Of a stretch of 64,000 bases of DNA, positions 43,491 through 55,018 are shown one piece after another; the stretch's first letter is position 1; every line of letters starts with the position of its first letter. Made by a program: the position numbers and the translations under genes. The notes beneath the pieces were generated by a model that made no database searches, was not told the DNA's origin, and saw only the letters and a program-made list of their open reading frames with translations. The stretch is from Ceratothoa steindachneri (lineage: Eukaryota > Arthropoda > Malacostraca > Isopoda > Cymothoidae): assembly GCA_963969495.1 (NCBI GenBank), contig OZ018331.1, forward strand, positions 149,544,779 to 149,608,778, given 5' to 3'.

Positions 43491-44954
43491 ACTTATGCAT
43501 CCGCAGCTGAGCGTGTATTGCGGAAGGTGGACTCGATCCACCACACCGGCCTTCGCCTGGCGACCGCTGCCTTCCGAACTTCTCCCATTGAGAGCCTACT
43601 TGTCGATAATGGGGTAAGTCCACTCGTTCTACGCCGTGCATAGTGCATTATTCGCCTGTACGTGCGAGCCCGGTGCCTCCCCCAGTCGCCAACAGCCCTC
43701 ACTGCTGCCGAGAGACGCCAGTCATACCCTAAGCCCTTTGGGTTTAGGGTTAGGAAACTCCTTCAAGAGCTAGGTATAGCTGTCGGGCCGGTGGCGCCCC
43801 TGGTTCTGCCCAGGACGCCACCCTGGAGGGTACCACCTTTGGCTATTTGTCGCCACGCCTCTGCTCCCAAAGCTTGTACAGCGCCGGGAGTATTGTGCTC
43901 GGCCTTTTTGGAGCACACCTCGTGTTACGCTAGAACTGTACCAGTGTATACGGATGGCTCCGAGTTCCAATAGGGGGTCGGCTTCCACACCGTATCCCCT
44001 CTGTTTTAGGTCAGCGTGGCTCTTCCAGGCGCTGCGTCTGTCTTCACGGTCGAGCTGGTGGCAATACACCACTCGGTATGTGAGATTGCGCGACGTGCCC
44101 GGTTCGGAGACCGGATTGTGATATATAGCGACTGACAAAGCGCCTTGAGTTCTCTCGAGGCATTGGAATCTCCGCATCCTCTGGCTCGCGATATTCGTGA
44201 CGCCACGATTTTGGCAAGCCAGGCGGATGTCGAGATTATCTTCTGCTGGGTTCCTGAGCATGTAGGAATTGCGGGGAATGAGCACGCCAATGAGGGCACC
44301 AAAGAGTCCGCGAGGACTCGGTGACCGGACCAGCTTTTCGCTCTCCCTCACACCGACTACTAGCAGGAATATGGGCAGCTACCCCCTAATGCCGCGAAGG
44401 CATAGGGGTTGCTTTCTGTCGTCTCCGAACAGAACATACTCGCGGGACGCACCGCCATTTGATAGGGCACTCGCCAGCGCCCTACTGTGAAGACTGCGTT
44501 GTCCCCCAGACTGTTTGGCACATTCTTGTTGAATGTCCCAGTCTGGGTGATCTTCGCGCACGTGACCTGTCCATGTACCGGAATGGGCGGGGTCGCTACC
44601 GCCTGTCCCTTGTACTCGGGACTAGTTCGTACACATTGACTAGTGGACTTATAGACTTTTGGGGGGGAGGCAGGCCTTCTCCCCTTTATTTAACTAGTCG
44701 GGTTTTTGTTAGTTTTTGTTATTTTAGTAGGTCGCACGGTCCTGGGCTGGGGGGGGGAGATGGACCTCCCCCCGACGCCGGAGCTTACTTCTTGCTTGTT
44801 GCCTTTTTTCTTTTAATTTTTTTTTATTGTTGTTTTTTTTGGGGGGAGGGGTTGCATCTTATTTTAAGGTAGCCTAGTACTAGGAAGTGTTGAATATGGC
44901 GACTAATGCCCAAGTAGGCAGTCGTCAGATGAGCTCTTAAAATAAAAAAATAAA
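43491..44954 (+). mobile_element. LINE-A copy A6, 5'-truncated
   Basis: A 1.46-kb copy that begins in the RT-RNase H linker (TATGCATCCGCAGC, equal to A1 6730) and runs to the family terminus (GTAGCCTAGTACTAGG ... GGCAGTCGTCAGATGAGC) plus an A-rich tail. It is bracketed by a perfect 13-bp duplication, so it is a single target-primed insertion. Confidence 0.92.
43493..44690 (+). pseudogene. LINE-A6 ORF2 C-terminal part (RNase H and tail)
   Basis: Aligned to A1 ORF2 from 6731. It encodes the linker (SYPKPFGFRVRKLLQELG), RNase H start VPVYTDGSEFQ, a damaged IVIYSD-x-QSAL motif (TGA at 44131), FCWVPEHVGIAGNEHANEGT and the final APYCEDCVVPQTVWHILVEC segment. Several stops and frameshifts break it. 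It keeps a segment NEHANEG that is shortened in A1 and A7; the Asn of HAN sits where RNase H normally has its fourth acidic residue. Confidence 0.75.
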
Positions 44955-44967
44955 TGCTCTATCTACT

Positions 44968-45479
44968 TTCCACCCACATTCTCCTTAAATTGCCCATTCA
45001 TGCTGATCTCTCTTTCAATCTTTCTCCTTCCATACCTGAATCTGAGTACCATACGCAATCATTGGTACCAGCATATTCTCATGCGAAGTTCGTGCATATT
45101 TCTCACTTGAATCCCGTAGCTCTGATCGATCGCCACTCAAATATTTCCACTATTCCCAACCTTCGGGTCGCAATCTGCTTCATCTATACTCTTATCATTA
45201 ACGATACACCATTAATACATAGCGACACACTTGTTTAACGGCCACACCACGGATTACATCATACCGCAACTAATCCTCACTTCAAACACCATTTCTATAC
45301 ACTTTTCTGCATTTACTTCACCCATTCCTCACACATTGACAAACGCTTCAATCCACATTCCAAATCCCTCTCACTTTCAGCCACTAGCAGCGGGTCATAA
45401 ACTAACATAGCCAGAACCCATGCTTCACCATTCCTCGGCAATCTCTCACTCTTGTCCTTTATTCCCAACTCTTCAGGAA
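44968..45479. other. Unannotated spacer
   Basis: No gene recognised; a short frame at 44954-45238 starts in the LINE-A6 duplication and has no motif. Confidence 0.4.
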
Positions 45480-45970
45480 GTATTTAAAAAAAATTCCTCT
45501 GTACAAGTCTATCGTAAGACCGGACTTGGAATATTCGGTCCAACTCGTGTGTTCTTATCTGCGAAATGATGAGTAGAAACGTGTTAAACGTAGCAATGCC
45601 GCGCAACTAATAGGGTTTCGGAATTGCGACAAAGGTCATATTTGGAGAGCTTGAAGGTGCTCCATTCGTACTCGAGGAAAACACGTAGATTGAGTAGTGA
45701 ACTGATAAGTTTTTTAAAGATATTAAACTGTTTTGATAGTGTTGTCTGATTCATTATTTGAGTTTTATAACTCGAGTATGACAAGAACAATGGGCTTAAG
45801 TTATATGGAAGGCGTTGAGAAACCAAAATGGCTAAACATAATTTCACTAGGTAATTAATCCTAGGAATAGCTTGTCTGAAAAAGAATATAGCGCGGAGTA
45901 ATACTATCAACGTATTTAAAACTTGCTTAGATAAGTATTTCCGAGAGCCTGGTAAGTTCTAAATTACAGG
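45480..45970 (+). pseudogene. CR1-like LINE relic, RT C-terminus
   Basis: Broken plus-strand frames read LYKSIVRPDLEYSVQLVCSY, then LIGFRNCDKG and, at the end, RNSLSEKEYSAE and INVFKTCLDKYF. These match the CR1/L2 pattern LYKSLVRPHLEY..QVW.PY...., RVVN.WNSLP.....S.NVFK..LDKYF. Heavily mutated; it differs from the CR1-like copies at 14574 and 61796. Confidence 0.6.
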
Positions 45971-47479
45971 GCTAACAGTGAATAAAACACACGGTCTTTG
46001 TTGGCCCTTATAAACTTACACCCTCACTTCTAGCTTCACAACTTTAACAAACTCTCCTAAAAAACTTTCTCGTGGAGATATTCTCTTTGACATTCGTTTC
46101 TTAGTTTCGAATAAATAAATAAAAGTAATCCATTACACTGCGCGAAAAGTCTTCGCAGCCAAGAGGGTTTGAGTGCAGTCTATTTACGGTGTCAGAGTCG
46201 TCTTTCTCGTTCTGATGCTCGACATGAAACTTTTATTTCACTCTGCCTGTCTATCGATCTGAGGGTGAGAATGGCGTGGGAGGGGCGGTGTCTCTTGAGG
46301 CCTCTTTCATATAACTGTTGGAAGATTTCTTCAAAATCTCCCTCTGTCTTCTATTCTCCCCCACCTCTACAAGTAAAAATGAGGCAATATAGAAGGAAAA
46401 TGAGTTCCATTTTTCAGAGAAGGGAGATGGCACAATCAAAATGTACTGAAGGTTCATACAAGTGGTGGTGGTGTGGAGGAGACGAAGAAAAAACCGAATG
46501 AGAAAACAATGGATTGAAATTTACTAAGATTGCCGAAGGGACTCCATCCCCTCCAGTCAAGTACAAGTTTGGATTAAAAAAGTCTAGTATATTTTTAGTG
46601 ATCAAGAAATTCTGATTTTGAATCGATGGAGATAAAGTCTGGATGATAATTATTCATGAAAGAAATGTGTGTAATCCATAGATGGATTATAGAATGACAA
46701 AATAAATAAGAAGGGAGAAGCGTAGTAAAAGAAAATATAAGTTGAGGACCGTAACCCTAAGTTGTGGTCCGAGAGAATACAGTGAAAACTTACAGAAATA
46801 AATTCGTATATAAAAAAATACAGGTCTTTAAATGAAATCACGTGTAGGCCAATGATGTACAAGAAACTTCAATAAACAAAGGATCATTGCCTTGGAAATC
46901 CTCCTTTTAATATGTCATTGAAGAAGGGCCCTACCGAATACCAAATATACCCACGGTAAGGTACACCTCAGAGAGAACAGCGAAGGGGGAGGGAGGGTAT
47001 AGGGAATGCAATAAAAATAATGTAAATAACAAAAATCGTGCAAACGATTGGTGAACATTTCATATCCAATTATGAGCCTCTGTAGATCGCATTTTAAATT
47101 GTTAAAAAACAAAATTAAAGATTTAAACCCTGTACTTACAGAATTACGAACTAGTTAAGTCCATAAGATCCACTCGATGTGGAGTTCAAAGCTACAGAAA
47201 GAAAAGTGTGAAATTCAGAGGTAAAGAACATGTAAAACGAAGAGAGGATATGGATAATGAATTAGTTTAATGACCACTATTTCTGTAAAATTATATTTTA
47301 AAGTAATATTTATCTATCCTATTCTTTATTTAGTACTTCCAAGAGCCTTTCTAGGCAAGTTATTCTAAATTTGTGATATTTTATAAGAAAAGAAATTTTG
47401 TGTCATGGCTTTGTTAAATCCTTTGTTTACTAGCTTTAAGTCGTTATTTCTAGAGTTTGCTTACTTATCGGGCTCAAAT
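45971..47479. other. AT-rich DNA without recognised genes
   Basis: Only short frames without motifs; no RNA or named repeat was recognised. Confidence 0.45.
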
Positions 47480-48130
47480 ATTGAGTCATAATTTATTGAA
47501 AAAACAAAACAAGGGTCCGAGAACAGATCCCTGAGTGACGACACTGATGACCGATGCCCACGATTATTTTCACTGACAACCACTCTATGCAAACGGTTTT
47601 CCAATCAATCTCAATCCATTTTAGAAAGTTGCATCTTATTCTGTGTGATTTTAGCTTTATCAAGTCTTTTATAAGGACCGGTGTCAATAACCTTATTGAA
47701 ATCGAGATAAACGACATCTATACCTTTAAATTGGTCAAACGTCGCGATCATTTCGGGAAAAAAATCGAACAAACCACTTAAATATGAAGATCTGCGTCAG
47801 AAGCCGTGCTGCGACCCATTTATTAAACCATTTACTTACATATCCTCAACGATCCTGTCTCTACCAATGGCTTTCAAGAGTTTACACCAACGACCGAAAT
47901 TGTGAAATGGGACGAAAGTTTCCAGGATCAATCAGCCTCTTTTGAAACTTGGTGTTACATTTAGAAATTCTATAAAATGGGACTTAAACAGATCATTTTC
48001 TAAATCTTTAAGTCGGAAAAGATAGATTATATCGGGACCCGACTCTTGAAATTTTAATTTTCTTAATATATAAACTAATTTTATTTTCAGCTCTCATTAT
48101 TTGAAGGTGTAGCGTCTTCATAAAGATGTA
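47480..48130 (-). pseudogene. CR1-like LINE relic, RT core (minus strand)
   Basis: Reading down from about 48110: KLKFQESGPDIIYL (family K....SPGPDGIHP), LNVTPSFKRG (VTPIFKKG), DRIVEDM, GLINGSQHGF and GIDVVYLDFNKVID. This follows the CR1 RT order from the SPGPD motif through the QHGF motif to the first catalytic block, where YLDFSKAFD has become YLDFNKVID. A later stretch (near 47530) reads RSSVSSLRDLFSDPC in place of GVPQGSVLGP. It is old and non-functional. Confidence 0.6.
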
Positions 48131-48361
48131 TTACCCCTTGTTTTGTACATAATTATTTGCATCTTCGCTGGTAAAGCGTTTGTAAAATGTTTATTTAATG
48201 TTTTAAGGACGTAGTTCGAATCGTTACTGAGTACATCCTGGGGATTCTGAAGAGGGACGATGAACTCTCTAATTGGTTAACGATTATTTACATATTTGTA
48301 AATTTGCTCAGGCTCATGTTTTGACAACGACGCTAGTGCGTTTTCATTGTTTCTTTAGGTG
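48131..48361. other. Short spacer
   Basis: No feature recognised. Confidence 0.35.
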
Positions 48362-48768
48362 TTTTAGTTGCGTGCACGCGACTCTATTAGTTGTTTTGTC
48401 GCTCTGTAAGTCGGTCGGTCGGTCGGATGGGAACTGTTTTACTTTTCAATGTTTTTTTTGACAATAACATCATAATTATTCGGAGGATTCTAACGAGATT
48501 TAAAACTCTTATGTTGTTTTCCATTCACTTTCGAGTGATATAATTATCAAGGTGTTCCCAAGGTTAGTTCTCAAATTATTTGACAATAACATCGTAACTA
48601 TTCGGCCGATTCTAACGAAATTTGAAACCCTTATGTTGTTTTACATTCTCTTTCGAATGATATAATTGCCGAGGTCCTCCGATTGCCACAGCTTTTGAAA
48701 GTTTTGAAGATCGTAAGGTCATAAATCAGAATAATTGAGAGTACGCGACCTAGGTCTGTTGACCTTGT
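48362..48768 (-). mobile_element. Palindrome-ended short repeat (MITE-like), copy 3
   Basis: The left end TTTTAGTTGCGTGCACGCGACT and right end GAGAGTACGCGACCTAGGTC match copies 1 and 2 in inverted orientation. The interior has a tandem duplication of about 122 bp (TGACAATAACATC at 48469 and 48591), which makes it longer than copy 2. A GGTC run at 48411-48425 corresponds to the ACCGACC area of copy 2. LINE-A7 is inserted just beyond its right end. Confidence 0.65.
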
Positions 48769-48782
48769 TATTTCACAGTTAA
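48769..48782. repeat. Target-site duplication of LINE-A7 (left)
   Basis: TATTTCACAGTTAA here and TATTTCACATTTAA at 49957-49970 match at 13 of 14 positions and bracket LINE-A7. Confidence 0.75.
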
Positions 48783-49956
48783 TTTGATTTTTTTTTTAAT
48801 ATCTCATCTGGCGACCGCCTTCTAGGGCATAAGTCGCCGTACTCAACCTAGCCAAAATCTAGGCTATATTAAAAGCCAGAGAAAAAAAAGAAGAAAAAAA
48901 AAACAAATTGAAAAAATATAAAGCGAGCTCCGTCGACGGGGAAAGGCCCGCCCTCTCCCTACGAAGAAGAACGCGATCCATAGTCAAATATTAAATAACG
49001 GGGAGAAGGCCAACCTCCTCCAAAAAGTGTAAAATCCACAGGTCGGTGTGCACGAACTCGTTCCGAGTACAAGAGACGGGCAGTAGCGACCCCGCCCATC
49101 CCGGTACCGGGATAGGTAACGTGCACGGAGATTGCTCAGACTGGGACATTCAACAAGAATGTGCCGAACAGTCTGGGGGACAACGCAGTCTTCCTAGTAG
49201 GACGCTGGCGAGTGGTCCATCAAATAGCGGTGCGTCTCGTAAGTGTGTCCTTTTCGGAGACGACAGAGAGCAACCTGAAGCCTTTGCGGCATTAGGAGGT
49301 AGGTCCATAGGAACAATCGCGGCGCAATGGCACGCAACTTTAAGTTACCCTCGACCGTCTCCCATCTTCTTTGCCAAACAGCCCTAAGAGCTGCCGGTAT
49401 TCCTACCATGTAGTGGGTGTGAGGAAGATCGAAACGCTGGTCCGGTCGCAGAGTCCTCGCGGACTCTTTGGCGCCCTCATTCTCCGCAATTCCTACATGT
49501 CCAGGAACCCAGCAGAAGATAATCTCGACATCTGCCCGGCTCGCCCAAACCGTGGCGTCACGGATATCGCAAACCAGGGGATGCGGAGATTCCAATGCCC
49601 TGAGAGCACTCAGGGCGCTTTGTGAGTCGCTATAGATCACAATCCGGTCTCCGAACCGGGCACGTCGCGTTATCTCCCGTACCGAGGGGTGTATTGCCAC
49701 CAGCTCGGCCGTGAAGACAAACGCAGCGCCTGGCAGAGCCCCGCTGACTTCAAACAGAGGGGATACGACGTGAAAGCCGACCCCCTCTTAGGACTTGAAA
49801 CAATCCGTATACACTGGCACGGTTCTAGCGTGACATGAGGTGTGCTCGAAAAAGGTCGAACGCAATACTCCCGGCGCTGTATAATCTTTGGGAGCAGAGG
49901 CGTGTCGACAAATAGTCGAATGTGGTACCCTCCAGGGTGGCGTCCTGGGCAGAACC
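48783..49956 (-). mobile_element. LINE-A copy A7, 5'-truncated
   Basis: A 1.17-kb minus-strand copy ending in the family terminus (ATCTCATCTGGCGACCGCC at 48800) with a poly(T), i.e. poly(A) on its own strand, at 48783-48798. The 5' edge falls in the linker upstream of RNase H. The 14-bp flanking duplication has one mismatch. Confidence 0.88.
48990..49950 (-). pseudogene. LINE-A7 ORF2 C-terminal part (RNase H and tail)
   Basis: Reading from about 49950 down: RNase H first block (VPVYTDCFKS), then from 49700 an uninterrupted stretch with REITRRARFGDRIVIYSDSQ, FCWVPGHVGIAENEGAKESA, AVWQRRWETVEGNLKLR and THRYLMDHSPASY; a TAG at 49194 then interrupts before EDCVVPQTVRHILVECPSL. It is the best-preserved LINE-A RNase H C-terminus in the window and retains the AVWQRRWET part deleted in A1. 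Confidence 0.82.
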
Positions 49957-49970
49957 TATTTCACATTTAA

Positions 49971-50499
49971 GAAGACGATAGTAAAGGCATGGGTTTTCTG
50001 TCTCTGCACTCTTGGTGGTTTTCGAAGTTTTATTCAATCGGTTACGTTCTCTATACTTTTTAATCTCGATATTTATTCAGGGCACCAAATTTGAAGCTGA
50101 AGTTTTATATGGGTTTATTTCGTTATTTATATTGACAAATGAACGCTGAAATTCAGTCTGCAGCGTCCCACCATAAAGGTAATACTCAAATTTTGATTTT
50201 AATATCGCTCTAAAAGAATGTTTGTTTCATGTAAAAGAGAAATGCACTCTCTGTTAATTTCTAAATTTAATCATATTTTAACGATTTAGTTTGGGAGCTT
50301 TATGCTTTTAACTCAAGGTTACTAAAAAATGGAGTGCACGGAATGAGTGAAATGAAAAAAAACTGTAATCTGTGTAATAAAAAGACATACGTAATAGAGT
50401 TCATTACCTGATTTTAATAAATACAAAGCAGATTTTTTGTTTTTACTTATTGCAAAAGTTATTCCTTTGATTCCTTATCTTTCGGCATCACCGCCATTC
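49971..50499. other. AT-rich spacer
   Basis: No gene or repeat recognised. Confidence 0.45.
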
Positions 50500-51480
50500 T
50501 TATCAATACAAATTTAGCTCTAGTTTTTATCTTCCTTATCACTCTTTTAATATCATCTAGATGTTATTTTTAACAAGCTGATTTCAGCTGAAATGGAGTC
50601 CTCAAAACATCTAAGCTGATAAGTGGTGATGAAAATATTCTACTCTTCAAAGGACTTCATAAAAAATAATCAAGTCCAGCCTTCTGGGAGGCCATTCAAT
50701 ACCATGGTCTAGAGCAATTACTCTTTGGTGGAAGACTTCCTACAGGCGTTCCTTCACAATAGCTCTCCTGCGAGCAGAAACGTCCTGTAGCCACCAGATA
50801 CGATTAAATCGGTCTCCATAAACAACATGCAGTTGTGGAAGGATTTTTAGGTCTCCCATTTGGAGGTGGACCAGGCCAATTAACGCTCTTTTGCCGCGTA
50901 ATTTTTGTCTTGAGATATTTTTTAGTGGATGTGAATTTCTAGGTTGATTTTAGGGTGAATACTGACGGCAGATTTGCCTGCTCATTCTTGAAGAATACCG
51001 CATCATCACCAACCACTAACTGTTTTGTGGATATTTCTGGATTTTCAAGAAACAACTGAGCAAATCTTAGGCAGCGAGGTCGATCTCCTCCTTCACTGAG
51101 TTGATGTCGAACTTGGATTCGGTATGGTAAAAATTTCCAATCTTCACAAAACTATTCAATGAAATGACATTTTTGAGAGTTCTGTATCATTTCGCCTGTC
51201 TGACACTTTGGGATGTTCCACCAATAAATGCCACACGTACTAAATGTTCTCTTCTGTCCTTGCCGTTCTTGGATGGCCTGAACGTCCTTTGATCAGAGTG
51301 AGAACCGTTCCTTCTTCCTTGTACTCCCGAACATTCTTTAAAATTGTACGTTTGGTTGGTGAAGCAATATCGAAAAATTTCTGCTCGAAGCTATTCTGAA
51401 CTTGTTCTAAGCTTTCAGTTTTCAGATAATCTGTGACTATGAAAAATCTCTTCTCTCGTATTAACTGCATCATAAAGGTC
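50500..51480 (-). pseudogene. DUF4817-type (mariner-like) transposase relic
   Basis: From about 51473 down, 77 codons encode REKRFFIVTDYLKTESLEQV, TKRTILKNVREYKEEGT and GRSGHPRTARTEENI. This is the N-terminal helix-turn-helix module (DUF4817) of a group of insect mariner-like transposases. Further down, broken frames retain LQDVSARRRAIVKERL (family QQDGATCHTA) and the strong segment FHQRVIALDHGIEWPPRRLD (family F.GRVIS..G.I.WPPRSPDL). Catalytic residues are largely lost. Terminal repeats were not found. Confidence 0.65.
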
Positions 51481-52180
51481 TCAATGAACTAATGAATTTA
51501 GTCATTCAAATTCTTTTGCAAGGGATATTAAAATTTGGGTATACCTTTTTGTGGGCCATGCTCTACATTTCTCGGGTGTCTTCTACGTTCAAGATTTTAT
51601 TCCCATTTAAAAGTTTTAATCGGGCCTGAAAAAGATCGAAAAACAAACTCCGGTACAAGTTTTGAGCTCGAGGGAACAAATTTAGGAATATTTGGATTGA
51701 ATCCAATTATGTATATTGCGATCGCTGTTCCGAAGTCTTGTATACTTTCTTCTAATACATCTTCATTAGTTACAATTAAGTATAAGATATTTTGTTCACA
51801 TATCGGTTTTCTAGGTTTGGGTGCAAGAAATTATCGTTTATAAATTCTAGAAATCCATTTCCTCCATTGTGCGCGGTTTCATTATCAAAAATCGGTTGAA
51901 AATTAGTCACTGCATCAAATCGTTAATCTTTGTCCAATTAAGTTCGAGAGAGTTTCAAAAAGAGAACAATAAAGTTCCTTACAAAAAGAATCATATCGTT
52001 AAAAATAATATTCGATTTAACCCCATTAGTCAATTTTGGGAATTTTTCATGTAACTAAAAGAGTACATTTCATATCTTTAAGTGAACGACCTCCTTCCAA
52101 GCCCTAATAGGCTTCACCGCGGTCTTAGAACATAATATCCTATGCAGCTTAAGTGTATACAATATTTATCCAGACCTTAC
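51481..52180. other. Unannotated AT-rich DNA
   Basis: Frames at 51535-51843 and 51869-52054 (+) show no recognisable motif. Confidence 0.4.
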
Positions 52181-52190
52181 ATTGTACGTT
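52181..52190. repeat. Target-site duplication of the 52.2-57.0 kb transposon (left)
   Basis: ATTGTACGTT here and ATTGTACGTC at 57010-57019 are identical over nine bases and directly abut the terminal repeats. Confidence 0.85.
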
Positions 52191-52696
52191 AGGGTGGTCC
52201 CCCCCCCCCCAATTTTTTTTAAAGTTTTTTATCTCTACATGCCTGATTGTATTACCGAATTTCATCAAAACGAACAATATTTACTGGTCGCTATATGGAT
52301 CTTAACTTATTAGTCTGCTGGTAAATTAATTTTTGGGATAGAAATGAACAGTCTTTGCAAATACTAGTTTATTTGAAACAGATCTTGGTGTGGAAAGACA
52401 ATTTTTCAAAAAAAAATTTATATTAAAGTGAAAAGAAAATAGTTAAATGGCAAATGATTTCTTTTTGACACAAATTATAGCTAAAATTGCTGATTAAACA
52501 TTGATCCTTTTGAGCACGAGGGAAAATTTTTGTGATGTTTTGCCACAAGTCTGAGAAGCAACTGTTTCTGTTCTTCATCTTTTGTTAGAGATGCATTATA
52601 CGATTTGATAAGTGCAATACCTCTTTCTGTTAGATCGTTAACAACCATTTAGTTAATCGCTCGACGTTGAAATTCTTGAAAGCACGTATTCTCTTC

Positions 52697-54733
52697 TCAA
52701 GAACTTGGGTTAGTCTTCAGGAATGTATTCTCTGCAAACTTGTTTCCATCTTTCATTAGGAGACGTAAGATTAGCTTAGTTTTTTGAGTTACCAGTTCAT
52801 GCAAGTCCAAATCCTCGATGTTTTTTGTAAGATTCAATCGGCGAACAACTTTGGTGTTTTCATTACGTTGGAGATTGGAGACCATCTTCTGTTTGGTCTC
52901 AACATTAATTCTATGATCGAAAAATGCAAGACCAACGAGATGTTCTCCAAGATACCAAAGGTGTCTGTGAAGGGCTGTGGTTGCTTCTTTAGATATTGTC
53001 TGATTTGGGTACTTTTGCAAAGTTTTAAGAACCAGAATGTCATTTAAAGGAGCATTAATTCCAAAATGGGCTTCATTCCTAAAACGCGAGTAGACCAAAG
53101 CAATAAAAAGAAAGCACTCTGTAATATTGGCCTTTTCACGTTCCGTTAGTTTCAGTTGATGCTTAAACAAGTATATTTTCAGGAAATATATAGCCTTAGC
53201 CATCCAGCGTGCATGATGAGTCGGTCCTGGGGCTCTTAATGTAACTTCTGCCTTATCAATGCCCCCAAGAAAGATGAGACTGAGTCGCAGCAATTCTTCA
53301 TAATCGTCACGCAACTGACGAGATTTCAAAGCTTCCTGAAAATATGGGACCATTTCTCCGCGAAGATTATGCATTACTGGATTGACGAATAAACTGCTAT
53401 CCGCCTCTAAAAAAATAATCCTTTTTAAGTGACGGCCATTGTTCTTTAAAAGGTTCAAAGAGACTCCTCTTTTGACCACTTGTAGGCCCAAGTAAAATAT
53501 TGCAAGCACATGACAACATAATTTCGAAAATATGATGACCTCACGCAATCAAAACAAGCTCCCTTCCTAATACTTTCTCAATTATTGTAACGACTCCTTT
53601 TTGTAGGCCTGTATTTGATGCAGTTGTGCCAAATACAAGGCCTTGAACTTCGTCACGAAGATTCCAGTAATTAATTGATGAACTGCATGCTATAGCCTGT
53701 TCTTCTCCTGTTGCTCGTGTTATTTTTGGCACACCAAGAAGATTTTCCATTCCATTTACAGAAACTATTATTGCAATTCGTTCTACTGTTTCTTTTTCTT
53801 CATCAATAGCAGGTAGTAGTTTTCCATCCCAGTGAAGAAGGATCGGTCCTTCAATAGACAAGAAGCTTTGTCTTCATTGTATGTTGCCTCTCTTACTTGC
53901 TTTCTGGAACGTCGTATAGAACTCCTGGAAAGTGTCATAGCTGCAATATCCTGACCCAAGTCTTGTGCTATTGATCCAGCAACCATTTTTGCTTTTCTAT
54001 CCGTAATATTTGTACGATCAAAAACAGCAGCCACACCTGAAGTTGTAAAGATACTTTTTGAATTTGAAGGACTACATTGTGCATTCTTTTTACTAGTTGA
54101 AGAAGGTGGACAAAACTCTTTGTCTGCCGCAATTAAACTTTCTCCTTCAGATGATGATGACTCGAAATCTGCATGAGCAGCAGCCTCTGCTTGATTTTTA
54201 GAAGTATATACTTTTTCTTTGTATTGTAAAGCCTTCTCATGTCGATATCTTTTGCGGGATTCCTTGGCTGAAGTAATCTTATCACGGCACGACATACTTC
54301 AGGAGAAAAGGTTCTCTCTCTGCATCAACAGAAATTGGCAGTCTTCTTCATTTTTTATCACATTTAAAGCATTTTTTGAAGCCATGTCAAAAAGTTTTGA
54401 AAGAGTAGATTCGAAACTACGCTCATTCCTTCTACATGAGTACAGTTCGGTTTTGCGGTTCTTCTTCAAAGAAAGGTATTCTTCATACAACCTTGAGAGT
54501 TTCCTAACGCAAGAGTCTATTCGCTGTGTGAGTATTCGGGCTCTTTCCCATACATTTATGACTTTTTTGCAAGCGAGGTTGTAACTTTGTTTCAAAGTCA
54601 TTGACTCCACTTGATGGTAGTACTGAACAACACGAAGCACATCACCACATGCTAGTAGTCTTGCATAAGAAAGCTCACTAGTAGGATGTCCTAAAAGACA
54701 GACTGCCGCAGATGAACGAGTACTTCCAGCCAT
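52697..54733 (-). pseudogene. Transposase-like protein with HWDGK / TTASNTG motifs, decayed
   Basis: The ATG is at 54733-54731 on the minus strand. The N-terminus (about 310 codons) is Lys/Arg-rich, with a predicted helical segment and a Ser/Glu-rich linker. Then follow ILLHWDGKLLPAI, VERIAIIVSVNG, GVPKITRATGEEQA, EVQGLVFGTTASNTG and, further on, FEIMLSCACNILLGPTSG and LRAPGPTHHARWMAKAIYFL. I know this order of motifs from uncharacterised proteins in cnidarians and insects that look like DDE-type transposases. There the last-but-two motif is FDTTASNTG, so Asp appears replaced by Gly here. Damage: TGA at 54301-54299 and at about 53545, and frameshifts near 53850 and 53480. Without these it would be near 680 residues. 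Confidence 0.75.
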
Positions 54734-54936
54734 AATCTGAAATAACAGAAATAAAATTTATTGTAACTGAGTGAGCTCACGGTTCCCCACCATTTAGTTA
54801 TACTTAGAAGATATTTTTTTTAGACTCTAAAATATCTAAATCTTGAATATTCATTAAATAATAAGCTTTCATTTGACATAAATAAATAGGCTTCTGTGTT
54901 TGTAAAAAATTACGGCAGTCATGCTTAATTAAAAAA

Positions 54937-54938
54937 TA

Positions 54939-55014
<76 letters not shown>
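54937..55014. repeat. (TA)n microsatellite
   Basis: About 37 TA units with one early interruption (TATGTATA). Confidence 0.95.

Positions 55015-55015
<1 letters not shown>

Positions 55016-55018
<3 letters not shown>

Noticed and set aside
54295..54299. Two separate genes meeting at 54299/54295
   Set aside because: The two minus-strand frames are in the same phase and separated by one TGA and one codon, so they are one interrupted gene.
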